This document shows positions 24,046-38,500 of a stretch of DNA of 64,000 nt, one piece after another. The translations under genes were made by a program, and so were the position numbers. This DNA is from Symsagittifera roscoffensis (lineage: Eukaryota > Xenacoelomorpha > Acoela > Convolutidae), in the NCBI RefSeq assembly GCF_963678635.1, contig NC_087070.1, forward strand, positions 21,743,461 to 21,807,460. Reading direction: 5' to 3'. The notes under the pieces are model-generated. The model ran no database searches. It was given only the letters and a program-made list of their open reading frames with translations, and had not been told where the DNA came from. Positions within the stretch are counted from its first letter, which is position 1. Each line of letters begins with the position of its first letter.

Positions 24046-24909
24046 GCTATATGATTATATCATATGTATGAGTGCAGCATTTCCGTTACTGAAGTAAAGA
24101 GATTTCAACCATTGTGATAAAATTAATCTACATGTATATTAATCTAAAGGACCAGTCGCGCTCGAAGCGAACGTACTCGTTGAAACTGTGCTTTTGTCGC
24201 TAGACCTATGCGAACATTGACTCCATTAAAAAATTAGCATGACTCCATTAATCAACAACCGAGATACCCTCAAAGGAAAGGAAAGCTTCCCACTCAGTTC
24301 CGGTATTTAGGAGACGTTTCTTAAAACCCTCACAACAACATGGTGGAAAAGAAAACAAGGTCCGGATGGGATTCGAACCCGCAACCTGTCGCATGTAAGA
24401 AACGTTGTTTACCTAGACAAAAGTCTAGTTTCCGAATACAAGTCACTTGCTCTCGCAAGTGAAAAAAACCCTAAGCAAATTCGCAAATTAATAATTTACT
24501 GACCCAGAAAGCGATCACTTTTCAAAACTCAAATTTTAAAATGAATCTATGGTTGTTTTTTGGTACACTTTGTGGCAAACTAAGTAGCGCGTCGGATTTA
24601 CCACAAGAATGTGCACCAATATTTAGTAGAGCGGGTAACACTTAGTTTTTACAGTCGCGAAGGGAAGCTTCGCAGCACCTAGGATACATCAGAAAATCAA
24701 GAACAGTTTTAAAAATTCAACACATTGACAAACATAAACTTCAAACCACTTGCGATAAAAAACAGATCTATCAAACTCAATGGAAGATATAGTGGAAAAA
24801 AATATGCCCATATAATAGAATGCAAAATCAGCATCGGAACAAAACTTTCCCAGCAGTAAGAAAGTAGAAACTACCTAAAGAAAAACTCAAAACAAATTTT
24901 TTTAAAAAT
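24046..24909. repeat. Linker, copy 3
   Basis: Matches 18256-19100, with a Val-tRNA-like module at 24358-24404 and a TCACTTGC/GCAAGTGA hairpin near 24443-24462. No gene. Confidence 0.7.
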
Positions 24910-27900
24910 AGGTCCCAAATACCCCCAGCACACAGAAACGCATACAAAAATCTTTCGCTCATTAAACGACGCAATTTCGTTCATCAAACGACGGAACAAG
25001 AGGCTACTAGGCTGATATAAAATAAGCAGAAACATAAGACCAAAAAAAATCGCAAAAAAGTCAGAAAAAAAAGAAATTTCAACATAACAAGTTGGTAAAA
25101 ATACAACGTACAAATCAAATTTCGATTAGACCGTATATTTTGAAAAAAACTAACACGCTCAAAAATTTCTGCTGCAACAGAAAGGTCCAGTAGATGAATG
25201 TGATCAGGATCCAGGAACTGATTCGTATAAACGAAGTTATCAATGGGAAAAAAAGTCCATGAGTCGATTGCAAGGCCCTTGCTGATGGCAAGAGTAAGCA
25301 CAGAGATGAAGTGGAGCTTCGCATTACTTACGATACAATGGAAGCAAGCGCATAGAAAATGAGACGGAAATTTCGTTTGTGAAAAATGACACGAATTTCG
25401 AAAAAACAATCGAAAAACACAATCACCAAAATTAAATAGGCTTTTAGTATTTAACGAGCGGCTACAAATCAGACAACTGGGTAGACACCCATAGATCCGA
25501 AAACAAAAAAATTGTCATAAAATATCGAAAGTTTAATTTTAAAATCTTGCAACACAATCTACCTGACATTTTCACAAAAAAATCTACCAATTTTTCCGTT
25601 TAGAGCAACACAAAGAAAAATAACCAAGCTGATAAAAATACGCCAAAACCATCTAGGCCAAATAAAGCTTCAAATCGAAAAATAAAAGAGATCGAATATA
25701 CGTCAGGGCTATTAATAATTTCGAGAAGTCAAACAAAAAATCTTTGCATCTACTATGAAAATTGCTGACAACTCCAAATAAAGCCCCGATCTGGCAAATT
25801 AGCCGACAAAAGATAAGCAGACAAACGAAAGTCCGACAATTCAATTTTTTCCGGAAAAAGTTTTCAGTTTCATACATACTGAAACAAAAATTAGGTCCGG
25901 CCGGAACTCAAACACCAGACCTTAAGGTACAAGCGTTATCTATGGGCCAAGTCGAAAAGAGTTTCGGAGTTGCTAAGGTTAACTTATAAAGCAACTTCAC
26001 TATTTCTTACTACTTAACTTACTCTCTTACCTGGAAGAAAAGTTGTTTTCTGGAAACAAGTCTAGTTCCCGATTACAAGACACTTGCTCTCGGAAGTGTA
26101 ACAACATAGATTCAGATAAACTAATTTTCAAATAAAAAAGTGTAAAACCTTAATGCCGGTTCTACAAACATTCTAACGACGCAATCCAATTAATGCCGTT
26201 TATAGTGTACAATGGTTATAAAACACTTAATGTTTTTCAATACCCATAAAGACTACTAGCGTGTAACGCTTTTTCAAATGTTTTTCAATACCCATAAAGA
26301 CAACTAGCGTGTAACGCACCTCCGGTGCTTCGAATTTTTGAGAACTCATTAAAAACCTCAAACATTTTGAAAAATATCTGCAACCTTTGAGTTTACCCTG
26401 ACAGCACCCATTAACAGGGTTCGTAATTTCAAATTCTGCTAAATTTTCTAGAGTTTTTTAATTCAAATTTTGGAAAAACCATTTTTTTATCTAAGTTTGA
26501 AAAACTTTAAGATGACCCCCAACTTTCGAGAAACAACAGAATTGGTAGAAACGAGCCGAAATTTCAAAAATCTCCTTTCTACGGAAACTAAGCCGACAAA
26601 AAAAAGCTAGGCATCGAAAACTTTCGTTTTGCGAGAAAACGAGTTGCGACAGGAATCGAACTCCCGTGATTTCTCGTCTCAAGCATGGGTGTTACAGCAA
26701 CATAGGGGAAAGCTGAAACTTCAACCATAGTCAAAAGACAATTGGAAAGGATTCAATGAACGCAAGTAAACAGAAAAAAAAACTGATTTGAAATCTGAAA
26801 TCCAAGTTCCACTTTCGAAACTAGAAGTCGATCACGTTTTTCGTAACATTTTGAATTTTGTTGTTTGATAGTGGAGTTTGCCTTCTTTTCAACCAAGCTA
26901 ACGGCACACTTTCTCAGGACAAAGAAAATCAAGATTTAAAAATCGAAAAATATTGATCAATTAGAGATCTTCTACAATTGGAGATTCTTATTCACGGGGA
27001 AAAAATTTAGTAAATTATTAAGAACAGATAAACGAAAAAGAAAATCAAATAAAAATTCATACCCAAACATAGGTTCCTTTTAACAGTTGCATAATCGATT
27101 TTTATCATAAAAGAAGCAAGAAAAAACGTAGCCGGAACTTTTAATTTAGCAAATTGATTTCCAGAGGACGCTGAATTTTAACTTGATTTTGGCAATGAAA
27201 ATGAAACTTTACTGTAGATGAAATTTTAACAAATACTTGAACTCATTAAAACCAAGGCCCACCGCTTTTATTCAACACTTGCAAAAAACATTCAAACACT
27301 TTTTCGGTGGCATAATATACAGAAGCGAAGATGAGCTAGGCAGTAACAAAAAAAAACAGCGAAAGTAGCTTGAAAAAAGCTGAAATAAAACACCAATAAA
27401 AATCAGTCTTTGTATATTGAAAAAAATGCAGCTATGCGATTCCAATCTCCGACCTACAGCTTTCGAGTCTCATGTCCTGATTTTAAAATAATTGCTCTTA
27501 AAATCTTCAAAACACCAGCCACATCGTCGCTGCTATAGTCACGATGTCTAATAGTCGCTGCAAAACTCAAAAACAAGATGGTCTGCCTCTGACTACATTT
27601 CTCTTAGCCAGTACTTCCTTACTAGAATACTGTTTACAAAAAAATCCCAATTTGTTATGTATACTTGTTGCTTTTTTCAAAATGGAGAGATCGAATGATG
27701 GAAAAATTTCAGCCAATAGAAAGTGTATATAACCAAAAACCAGGTCGTACTCGCTGAACGCTTTATGCAGAAAATGGCCATCAACATGTCAGCAGAATCC
27801 AGAAAATCGAAAAAATGTATTATCTTAGAAGCAAACTTTTCAATTCTCGAATTTCAGAAAAACAAATTTTCACGTCATATCGGTTTCAAATTCAAGGTTT

Positions 27901-28196
27901 TTTAAAAACGTTTTACGCTGTTTTAAATAAAAATAAACCAATCAGAGAAAACTAAAATAATCTGGGTTTTTAATTCTGCTATGAATTCTAAAACTAATAT
28001 CCATTTTCGGAAAAGTAAACCAATCCCTTTTTCGTTGTTATCAAATGATTATTTGACTTAAAATCATTGCGTTATATCAAAATTTTTTCACTGCAATCAC
28101 TGACACTTGAATAAGTAAACAATTAAACCGCGAAAAAAACTTTGAGCGTTAAAAACGTTTATTTCTTTATCCGAAAAAAATATACAGCCCTAATAA
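24910..28196. repeat. Unit A, copy 4
   Basis: Offset about 5,809 from copy 3. tRNA-like modules at about 25893, 26643 and 27437 (minus). The minus frame is cut to 24984-25409. The S1 end runs straight into an R1 copy and then into the region of the satellite. Confidence 0.85.
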
Positions 28197-28635
28197 GTGA
28201 AAAATAGTCAACAGACAATTTGGAAAGAGTCAATTAACGCAAGTAAACAGGGAAAACACTGCCTATTTTTGAAAAAATCTCAAACTTTCAACTCCAAGAA
28301 GAAAACTGATGTCCCTGAAGCTCTTTGAGTTTCGAGAACAATTTATGATTGGTGCTTTTTTGATAAAACAACACCTTTTGAGATAAATGGATCATTAGGT
28401 TTTTTTTGCTGGGAAACCTGATAAATTCAACTTTCGAAATTAGAATTCGATCACCTTCTTCTTCACCTTTAACGTTTTGCTCTTAGCAATAGTGTAGTTT
28501 GCCTTCATTTAACAAAGGAAATGAACACTACTTGAAAAGAAATCAAAAGTCAAACAGCGAAAAAGACTTTTCCTGAAAAAAAAATCACGTTCTATAGAAG
28601 AGTCTGAACCACGTTCAACGACCCTTTATAATCAT
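28197..28635 (+). repeat. R1 element, near-complete
   Basis: From TCAACAGACAATTTGGAAAG to the 3' hairpin. The end reads CTATAGAAGAGTCTGAAC, CACG, then TTCAACGACCCTT: a TATA-like box followed by the conserved stem-loop. Confidence 0.65.
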
Positions 28636-28714
28636 TTCAATCATTAACATATGAAAACCAGCATCAAAATTGACCAATATGAAATATAAATGACCACCAA
28701 GTACCAATTCCATA

Positions 28715-28930
28715 ACACAGAAAGGAAGCGGAGCTTCGCATCACTTGTAATTAACAAGAAAATAGGTCGAAGAACAAGGAAAAATTTTAAAGTCTACCAA
28801 AATTTAAACTTCCGAAGTCTCGATGGAATTTCAATTGAGGCAGAGATGCCAGATAATTGAACAATAAAATAGCAACAGAACAAAACTTACGAAGAGTAAA
28901 CAAAGTCAACAATCTTGCAGCAGATAGGAG
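28715..28930 (+). repeat. Dispersed repeat family B
   Basis: Starts GAAGCGGAGCTTCGCATCAC, continues through CGAAGTCTCGATGGAATT and AACAGAACAAAACTTACGAA. Matches both arms of the inverted pair at 45672-46050. The start motif GAGCTTCGC/CACTTGCGATACAA also occurs near 10160, 29005 and 54427. Confidence 0.55.
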
Positions 28931-29099
28931 ACCAAAAAAAATAATTTAAAAACAAAATAATTAACAATAAAAAGTAATAATAAAAAATTATTTTAATACA
29001 CAGGCGGAGCTGAGCTTCACATCAATTGCGATACAACACTTATAGAATGAGTGCACCAAGATGGTGAAAAATTAGCAAACAGAATGTCGAACAAAGTTA

Positions 29100-29595
29100 A
29101 AATTGCAGACGGAAAGGGAAACATGAGTAATGAACGCAAGTCAGCATAAAGAAACCGACTTTGTTGAAAAAGCTCAACGTTCGAATTTCAAAAACAAGTA
29201 GATGTCCATTAACCTCCTTGAATTTGTAGAACGATTTATGATTTGCGCTTTATTGATAACAATAACACAAATTGAGAAAACTGGTTCAACAGGTAAAGTT
29301 TTTATTCCGCTGTAAACCTAAAAAATTAATTCTACTTTCGAAACTTGAAATCAATTACGATTTTTTCGCCATTTCCACGTTTGCATTTGCAGAGTGCTAT
29401 TTATGTCACCTTCAGCAGATTAATTTCAATTCAACTCATAAAGTGCATATATAACTAAGTGGATTCAAAAATGCATCAATATGTATGAATGCACATCTGT
29501 AGTTATAAGAAACTTTTATGCACAAAATAGGACTTTTTCCTGAAAAAAAAACAAGACCTATAAAAAAGTCTTCTTTACGTTCATAACTCTTAAAA
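29100..29595 (+). repeat. R1 element, diverged, at left edge of satellite
   Basis: ATGAACGCAAGTCAGC, TTTATTCCGCTG, CACCTTCAGCAGATTAATTT, ATGAATGCACATCTGTAGTT, then CCTATAAAAAAGTC. Clearly the same family as the array monomers but more diverged. Confidence 0.6.
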
Positions 29596-32500
29596 ACGAG
29601 AAAAACGCAAAAAAACTACATTTTAGGGAACAAAAACAACTGGGAAAGTAAGCCGACAGAAATTTTAAGGAACAAAAACTCGGAAAGAAGGCCGACAGAA
29701 ATGAAGCCGACATCCAATGAGCTGAGACTCAGTCGAAAACTTTCGCCGAAAAACTTTGGGATATTATTTCAAGTAGCGCCACATAAGATCTACGATACAT
29801 ATATCATTAGTGTATGCAAAGTAGACTACATAAATTGGAAACGAAACCGAAAGAAATTAAGTCGAAAACAGCAAATAATTAACATCAAAACTCTATAATT
29901 ATACATACAATAGTAGAGTTGTAGTCAGCTCGTACTCGCTGAACGCTGTATGCAGAACATGGCCGTCAAAAGGTCGATAGAATCTAGAAAACCGAAAAAA
30001 CTGATAATCTTGTAAACAAATTTATCAATTTTCGAAAATCAGAAAAACCAATTTTCACGTAATATCGGTTTGAAGGTTTTATTATTAAATAAAAAATAAA
30101 CCAATCAGAAAAAAAAATAATTAATCCAAACTTTTAATTCAGCTATGAATTCTTAAAACTGAAATCCATTTTCGGAATAGGAAATCAACCCCTTTTTCAT
30201 TGTTAGCAAAATATTATTTAACTTAAAATCATCTCCTTATTTCTAAATTTCTTCACTGCAATCACTGACACTTGAATAAGTAAACTTTAAACTGTGAAAA
30301 AGAAAGTCTTAGCGTGAACAAAGTTTATCACTTTATCCGAAAAAAATCAACAACCCTTATTAGTGAAAAACAGTCAACAGACCATTGTGAACGAGTCAAG
30401 TAACGCAAGTAAACAGGGAAAAACTGCCTTGTTTGTGAAAAATTCTTCAGGTAAAACTTTCATTCCGCTGAAAATCTAAAAAAAAATTCCACTCTCGCAA
30501 TGGGAGAGTGATATTTATGCCACTTTCAGCAGATGAATTTCCATTCAACTCAAAAAATGCATATATAACTAAGTGCAATCATAAATGCATCTATATGTAT
30601 GAATGCACATCTGTAGTTATTAGACTTATGTACAATTTAAGACTTTTTCCTGAAAAAAAATTAGCAAGATCTATATAAGAGTCCTCACTGCGTTCATTAC
30701 TATTAAAAACGAGAAAAGCACAGCAAATATATTTCATGTTATGCCACATAAGATCTACGATAGATAGATCATTAGTGTATGCAAAGTAGACTACATAAAT
30801 TGGAAACGAAACCGAAAGAAATTAAGTCGACATCCATGAAGCCGAAAAAAGCAAATTATTAACATCAAAACTCTATAATTATACATACAATAGTAGAGTT
30901 GTAGCCAGCTCGTACTCGCTGAACGCCTTATGCAGAACATGGCCATCAATAAGTCGATCGAATCCAGAAAACCGAAAAAACTGATAATCTTGTAAGCAAA
31001 TTTATCAATTTTCGAAAATCAGAGAAACCAATTTTCACGTCATATCGGTTTGAAGTTCAAGGTTTTCAAAATAATTTTACGCTGTTTTAAATCGAAAATA
31101 AACCAATCAGAAAACAATTAATCTAAATTTTTAATTCAGCTATGAATTCTTAAACTAAAATCCATTTTCGGAATAGGAAATCAACCCCTTTTTCATTCTT
31201 AGCAAAAGATTATTTAACTTCAGTTATTTAAATTCTTCAGGTACTTTCATTCCGCTGAAAATCTAAAAAAAATTTCCACTTTCGCAATGGGAGAGTGCTA
31301 TTTATTCCACTTTCAGCAGATGAATTTCAATTAAACTCAAAAAGATCATATATAACTAAGTGCATTCATAAATGCATCTATATGTATGAATGCACATCTG
31401 TAGTTATTAGACTTTTATGTACAATTTAAGACTTTTTCCTGAAAAAAATTAGCAAGACCTATATAAGAGTCCTCACTGCGTTCATTACTCTTAAAAACGA
31501 GAAAACCACAACAAATATATTTCATGTAACGCCACATAAGATCTACGATAGATAGATTATTAGTGTAAGCAAAGTAGACTACATAATTTAGAAACTAAAC
31601 CGAAAGAAATTAAGTCGACATCCATGAAGCCGAAAACAGCAAATAATTAACATCAAAACTCTATAATTATACATACAATAGTAGAGTTGTAGTCAGCTCG
31701 TACTCGCTGAACGCTTTATGCAGAACATGACCATCAAAATGTCAATAGAATCCAGTAAACCGAAAAAAGCTGACAACCTTATAAGCAAACTTATCAATTT
31801 TCGAAAATCAGAAAATCAATTTTCACGTCATATCGGTTTGAAATTCAAGGTTTTCAAAAATATTTTACGCTGCTTTAAATAAAAAATAAACCAATCAGAA
31901 AAAAAATTAATTAATCTAAACTTTTAATTCAGCTATGAATTCTTAAAATTGAAATCCATTTTCGGAATAGGAAATCAACCCCTTTTTCATTGTTAGCAAA
32001 ATATTATTTAACTTAAAATCATCTCCTTAATTTGTAAATTTCTTCACTGCAATCACTGACACTTGAATAAGTAAACTTTAAACTGTGAAAAAGAAAGTCT
32101 TAGCGTGAACAAAGTTTATCACTTTATCCGAAAAAAAATCAACAACCCTTATAAGTGAAAAACAGTCAACAGACCATTGTGAACGAGTCAAGTAACGCAA
32201 GTAAACAGGGAAAAACTGCCTTGTTTGTGAAAAATTCTTCAGGTAAAACTTTCATTCCGCTGAAAATCTAAAAAAAAATTCCACTCTCGCAATGGGAGAG
32301 TGATATTTATGCCACTTTCAGCAGATGAATTTCCATTCAACTCAAAAAATGCATATATAACAAAGTGCAATCATAAATGCATCTATATGTATGAATGCAC
32401 ATCTGTAGTTATTAGACTTATGTACAATTTAAGACTTTTTCCTGAAAAAAAATTAGCAAGATCTATATAAGAGTCCTCACTGCGTTCATTACTATTAAAA

Positions 32501-35500
32501 ACGAGAAAAGCACAGCAAATATATTTCATGTTATGCCACATAAGATCTACGATAGATAGATCATTAGTGTATGCAAAGTAGACTACATAAATTGGAAACG
32601 AAACCGAAAGAAATTAAGTCGACATCCATGAAGCCGAAAAAAGCAAATTATTAACATCAAAACTCTATAATTATACATACAATAGTAGAGTTGTAGCCAG
32701 CTCGTACTCGCTGAACGCCTTATGCAGAACATGGCCATCAATAAGTCGATAGAATCCAGAAAACCGAAAAAACTGATAATCTTGTAAGCAAATTTATCAA
32801 TTTTCGAAAATCAGAGAAACCAATTTTCACGTCATATCGGTTTGAAGTTCAAGGTTTTCAAAATAATTTTACGCTGTTTTAAATCGAAAATAAACCAATC
32901 AGAAAACAATTAATCTAAATTTTTAATTCAGCTATGAATTCTTAAACTAAAATCCATTTTCGGAATAGGAAATCAACCCCTTTTTCATTCTTAGCAAAAG
33001 ATTATTTAACTTCAGTTATTTAAATTCTTCAGGTACTTTCATTCCGCTGAAAATCTAAAAAAAATTTCCACTTTCGCAATGGGAGAGTGCTATTTATTCC
33101 ACTTTCAGCAGATGAATTTCAATTAAACTCAAAAAGAGCATATATAACTAAGTGCATTCATAAATGCATCTATATGTATGAATGCACATCTGTAGTTATT
33201 AGACTTTTATGTACAATTTAAGACTTTTTCCTGAAAAAAATTAGCAAGACCTATATAAGAGTCCTTACTGCGTTCATTACTCTTAAAAACGAGAAAACCA
33301 CAACAAATATATTTCATGTAACGCCACATAAGATCTACGATAGATAGATTATTAGTGTAAGCAAAGTAGACTACATAATTTAGAAACTAAACCGAAAGAA
33401 ATTAAGTCGACATCCATGAAGCCGAAAACAGCAAATAATTAACATCAAAACTCTATAATTATACATACAATAGTAGAGTTGTAGTCAGCTCGTACTCGCT
33501 CAACGCTTTATGCAGAACATGACCATCAAAATGTCAATAGAATCCAGTAAACCGAAAAAAGCTGACAACCTTATAAGCAAACTTATCAATTTTCGAAAAT
33601 CAGAAAATCAATTTTCACGTCATATCGGTTTGAAATTCAAGGTTTTCAAAAATATTTTACGCTGCTTTAAATAAAAAATAAACCAATCAGAAAAAAAATT
33701 AATTAATCTAAACTTTTAATTCAGCTATGAATTCTTAAAATTGAAATCCATTTTCGGAATAGGAAATCAACCCCTTTTTCATTGTTAGCAAAATATTATT
33801 TAACTTCAGTTATTTAAATTCTTCGGGTACTTTCATTCCGCTGAAAATAAAAAGAAAAATTTCCACTTTCGCAATGGGAGAGTGCTATTTATGCCACTTT
33901 CAGCAGATGAATTTCAATTAAACTCAAAAAGAGCATATATAACTAAGTGCATTCATAAATGCATCTATATGTATGAATGCACATCTGTAGTTATTAGACT
34001 TTTATGTACAATTTAAGACTTTTTCCTGAAAAAAATTAGCAAGACCTATATAAGAGTCCTCACTGCGTTCATTACTCTTAAAAACGAGAAAACCACAACA
34101 AATATATTTCATGTAACGCCACATAAGATCTACGATAGATAGATTATTAGTGTAAGCAAAGTAGACTACATAATTTAGAAACTAAACCGAAAGAAATTAA
34201 GTCGACATCCATGAAGCCGAAAACAGCAAATAATTAACATCAAAACTCTATAATTATACATACAATAGTAGAGTTGTAGTCAGCTCGTACTCGCTGAACG
34301 CTTTATGCAGAACATGACCATCAAAATGTCAATAGAATCCAGAAAACCGAAAAAACTGATAATCTTGTAAGCAAATTTATCAATTTTCGAAAATCAAAGA
34401 AACCAATTTTCACGTCATATCGGTTTGAAGTTCAACGTTTTCAAAATAATTTTACGCTGTTTTAAATCGAAAATAAACCAATCAGAAAACAATTAATCTA
34501 AATTTTTAATTCAGCTATGAATTCTTAAACTAAAATCCATTTTCGGAATAGAAAATCAACCCCTTTTTCATTCTTAGCAAAAGATTATTTAACTTCAGTT
34601 ATTTAAATTCTTCAGGTACTTTCATTCCGCTGAAAATATAAAGAAAAATTTCCACTTTCGCAATGGGAGAGTGCTATTTATGCCACTTTCAGCAGATGAA
34701 TTTCAATTAAACTCAAAAAGTGCATATATAACTAAGTGCATTCATAAATGCATCTATATGTATAGATGCACATCTGTAGTTGTTAGACTTTCATGTACAA
34801 TTTAAGACATTTTCCTGAAAAAAATTAGCAAGACCTATATAAGAGCCCTCGTTGCGTTCATTACTCTTAAAAACGAGAAAACCACAACAAATATGTTTCA
34901 TGTAACGCCACATAAGATCTACGATAGATAGATTATTAATGTATGCAAAGTAGACTACATAATTTAGAAACTAAACCGAAAGAAATTAAGTCGACATCCA
35001 TGGAGCCAAAAACACAGCAAAAAAATAAACATCAAAACTCTTTAATTATACATACAATAAAAGAGTTGTAGCCAGCTCGTACTCGCTGAACGCTTTATGC
35101 AGAACATGGCCATCAAAATGTCAATAGAGTCCAGTAAACCGAAAAAAGCTGATAATCTTATAAGCAAATTTATCAATTTTCGAAAATAAGAAAAACCTAA
35201 TTTTCACGTCATATCGGTTTGAAGTTCAAGGTTTTTAAAAAAATTTTACGCTGTTTTAAATAGAAAATAAACGAATCAGAAAAAAATTTAATCTAAATTT
35301 TTAATTCAGCTATGAATTCTTAAACTAAAATCCATTTTCGGAATAGGAAATCAACCCCTTTTTCATTGTTAGCAAAAGATTATTTAACTTCACGTATTTA
35401 AATTCCACGTATTTAAAATCTTCAGGTACTTTCATTCCGCTAAAAATCTAAAAAAAATTCCACTTTCGCAATGGGTGAGTGCTATTTATGCCACTTTCAG

Positions 35501-38500
35501 CAGATGAATTTCAATTCAACTCAAAAAGTGCATATATAACTAAGTGCATTCATAAATGCATCTATATGTATGAATGCACATCTGTAGTTATTAGACTTTT
35601 ATGTACAATTTAAGACTTTCCCGAAAAAAAATAGCAAGACCTATATAAGAGTCCTCACTGCGTTCATTACTCTAAAAACGAGAAAACCACAACAAACAAA
35701 TTTCATGTAATGCCACATAAAATCTACGATAGATAGATCATTAGTGTATGCAAAGTAGACTACATAATTTAGAAACTAAACCGAAAGAAATTAAGTCGAC
35801 ATCCATGAAGCCAAAAACACAGCAAAAAAATTAACATCAAAACTCTTTAATTATACATACAATAGTAGAGTTGTAGCCAGCTCGTACTCGCTGAACGCTT
35901 TATGCAGAACATGACCATCAAAATGTCAATAGAATCCAGTAAACCGAAAAAAGCTGATAACCTTAGAAGCAAACTTATCAATTTTCGAAAATCAGAAAAT
36001 CAATTTCACGTCATATCGGTTTGAAATTCAAGGTTTTCAAAAATATTTTACGCTGCTTTAAATAAAAAATAAACCAATCAGAAAAAAAATTAATTAATCT
36101 AAACTTTTAATTCAGCTATGAATTCTTAAAATTGAAATCCATTTTCGGAATAGGAAATCAACCCTTTTTTCATTGTTAGCAAAATATTATTTAATTTAAA
36201 ATTATCTCCTTATTTCAAAATTTCTTCACTGCAATCACTGACACTTGAATAAGTAAACTTTAAACCGTGAAAAAGAAAGTCTTAGCGTGAACAAAGTTTA
36301 TCACTTTATCCGAAAAAAAATCAACAGCCCTTATAAGTGAAAAACAGTCAACAGACCATTGTGAACGAGTCAAATAACGCAAGTAAACAGGGAAAAACTG
36401 CCTTGTTTGTGAAAAATTCTTCAGGTAAAATTTTCATTCCGCTGAAAATCTAAAAAAAAATTCCACTCTCGCAATGGGAGAGTGCTATTTATGCCACTTT
36501 CAGCAGATGAATTTCAATTCAACTCAAAAAGTGCATATATAACTAAGTGCATTCATAAATGCATCTATATGTATGAATGCACATCTGTAGTTATTAGACT
36601 TTTATGTACAATTTAAGACTTTCCCAAAAAAAATAGCAAGACCTATATAAGAGTCCTCACTGCGTTCATTACTCTAAAAACGAGAAAATCACAACAAATA
36701 TATTTCATGTAATGCCACATAAGATCTACGATAGATAGATCATTAGTGTATGCAGAGTAGACTACATAATTTAGAAACTAAACCGAAAGAAATTAAGTCG
36801 ACATCCATGAAGCCAAAAACACAGCAAAAAAATTAACATCAAAACTCTTTAATTATACATACAATAGTAGAGTAGTAGCCAGCTCGTACTCACTGAACGC
36901 TTTATGCAGAACATGACCATCAAAATGTCAATAGAATCCAGTAAACCGAAAAAAGCTGACAACCTTAGAAGCAAACTTATCAATTTTCGAAAATCAGAAA
37001 ATCAATTTCACGTCATATCGGTTTGAAATTCAAGGTTTTCAAAAATATTTTACGCTGCTTTAAATAAAAAATAAACCAATCAGAAAAAAAATTAATTAAT
37101 CTAAACTTTTAATTCAGCTATGAATTCTTAAAATTGAAATCCATTTTCGGAATAGGAAATCAACCCCTTTTTCATTGTTAGCAAAAGATTATTTAACTTC
37201 ACGTATTTAAATTCCAAGTATTTAAAATCTTCAGGTTCTTTCATTCCGCTAAAAATCTAAAAAAAATTCCACTTTCGCAATGGGTGAGTGCTATTTATGC
37301 CACTTTCAGCAGATGAATTTCAATTCAACTCAAAAAGTGCATATATAACTAAGTGCATTCATAAATGCATCTATATGTATGAATGCACATCTGTAGTTAT
37401 TAGACTTTTATGTACAATTTAAGACTTTCCCGAAAAAAAATAGCAAGACCTATATAAGAGTCCTCACTGCGTTCATTACTCTAAAAACGAGAAAACCACA
37501 ACAAATAAATTTCATGTAATGCCACATAAGATCTACGATAGATAGATCATTAGTGTATGCAAAGTAGACTACATAATTTAGAAACTAAACCGAAAGAAAT
37601 TAAGTCGACATCCATGAAGCCAAAAACACAGCAAAAAAATTAACATCAAAACTCTTTAATTATACATACAATAGTAGAGTTGTAGCCAGCTCGTACTCGC
37701 TGAACGCTTTATGCAGAACATGACCATCAAAATGTCAATAGAATCCAGTAAACCGAAAAAAGCTGATAACCTTAGAAGCAAACTTATCAATTTTCGAAAA
37801 TCAGAAAATCAATTTCACGTCATATCGGTTTGAAATTCAAGGTTTTCAAAAATATTTTACGCTGCTTTAAATAAAAAATAAACCAATCAGAAAAAAAATT
37901 AATTAATCTAAACTTTTAATTCAGCTATGAATTCTTAAAATTGAAATCCATTTTCGGAATAGGAAATCAACCCTTTTTTCATTGTTAGCAAAATATTATT
38001 TAATTTAAAATCATCTCCTTATTTCAAAATTTCTTCACTGCAATCACTGACACTTGAATAAGTAAACTTTAAACCGTGAAAAAGAAAGTCTTAGCGTGAA
38101 CAAAGTTTATCACTTTATCCGAAAAAAAATCAACAGACCTTATAAGTGAAAAACAGTCAACAGACCATTGTGAACGAGTCAAATAACGCAAGTAAACAGG
38201 GAAAAACTGCCTTGTTTGTGAAAAATTCTTCAGGTAAAATTTTCATTCCGCTGAAAATCTAAAAAAAAATTCCACTCTCGCAATGGGAGAGTGCTATTTA
38301 TGCCACTTTCAGCAGATGAATTTCAATTCAACTCAAAAAGTGCATATATAACTAAGTGCATTCATAAATGCATCTATATGTATGAATGCACATCTGTAGT
38401 TATTAGACTTTTATGTACAATTTAAGACTTTCCCAAAAAAAAATAGCAAGACCTATATAAGAGTCCTCACTGCGTTCATTACTCTAAAAACGAGAAAATC

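Larger units (their letters stand above)
16269..28196. repeat. 5.8-kb tandem duplication (16269-22386 / 22387-28196)
   Basis: Each block is R1 remnant, Jockey-like piece, linker and unit A. The offset is 5,787 in the Jockey part and about 5,809 in unit A. The first block has ~380 bases (about 16490-16870) missing from the second. The second has a short R1 stretch (TTAACGCAAGTAAACAGGG) missing from the first. Long runs are nearly identical, so the event is recent relative to the decay of the element. Confidence 0.85.
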
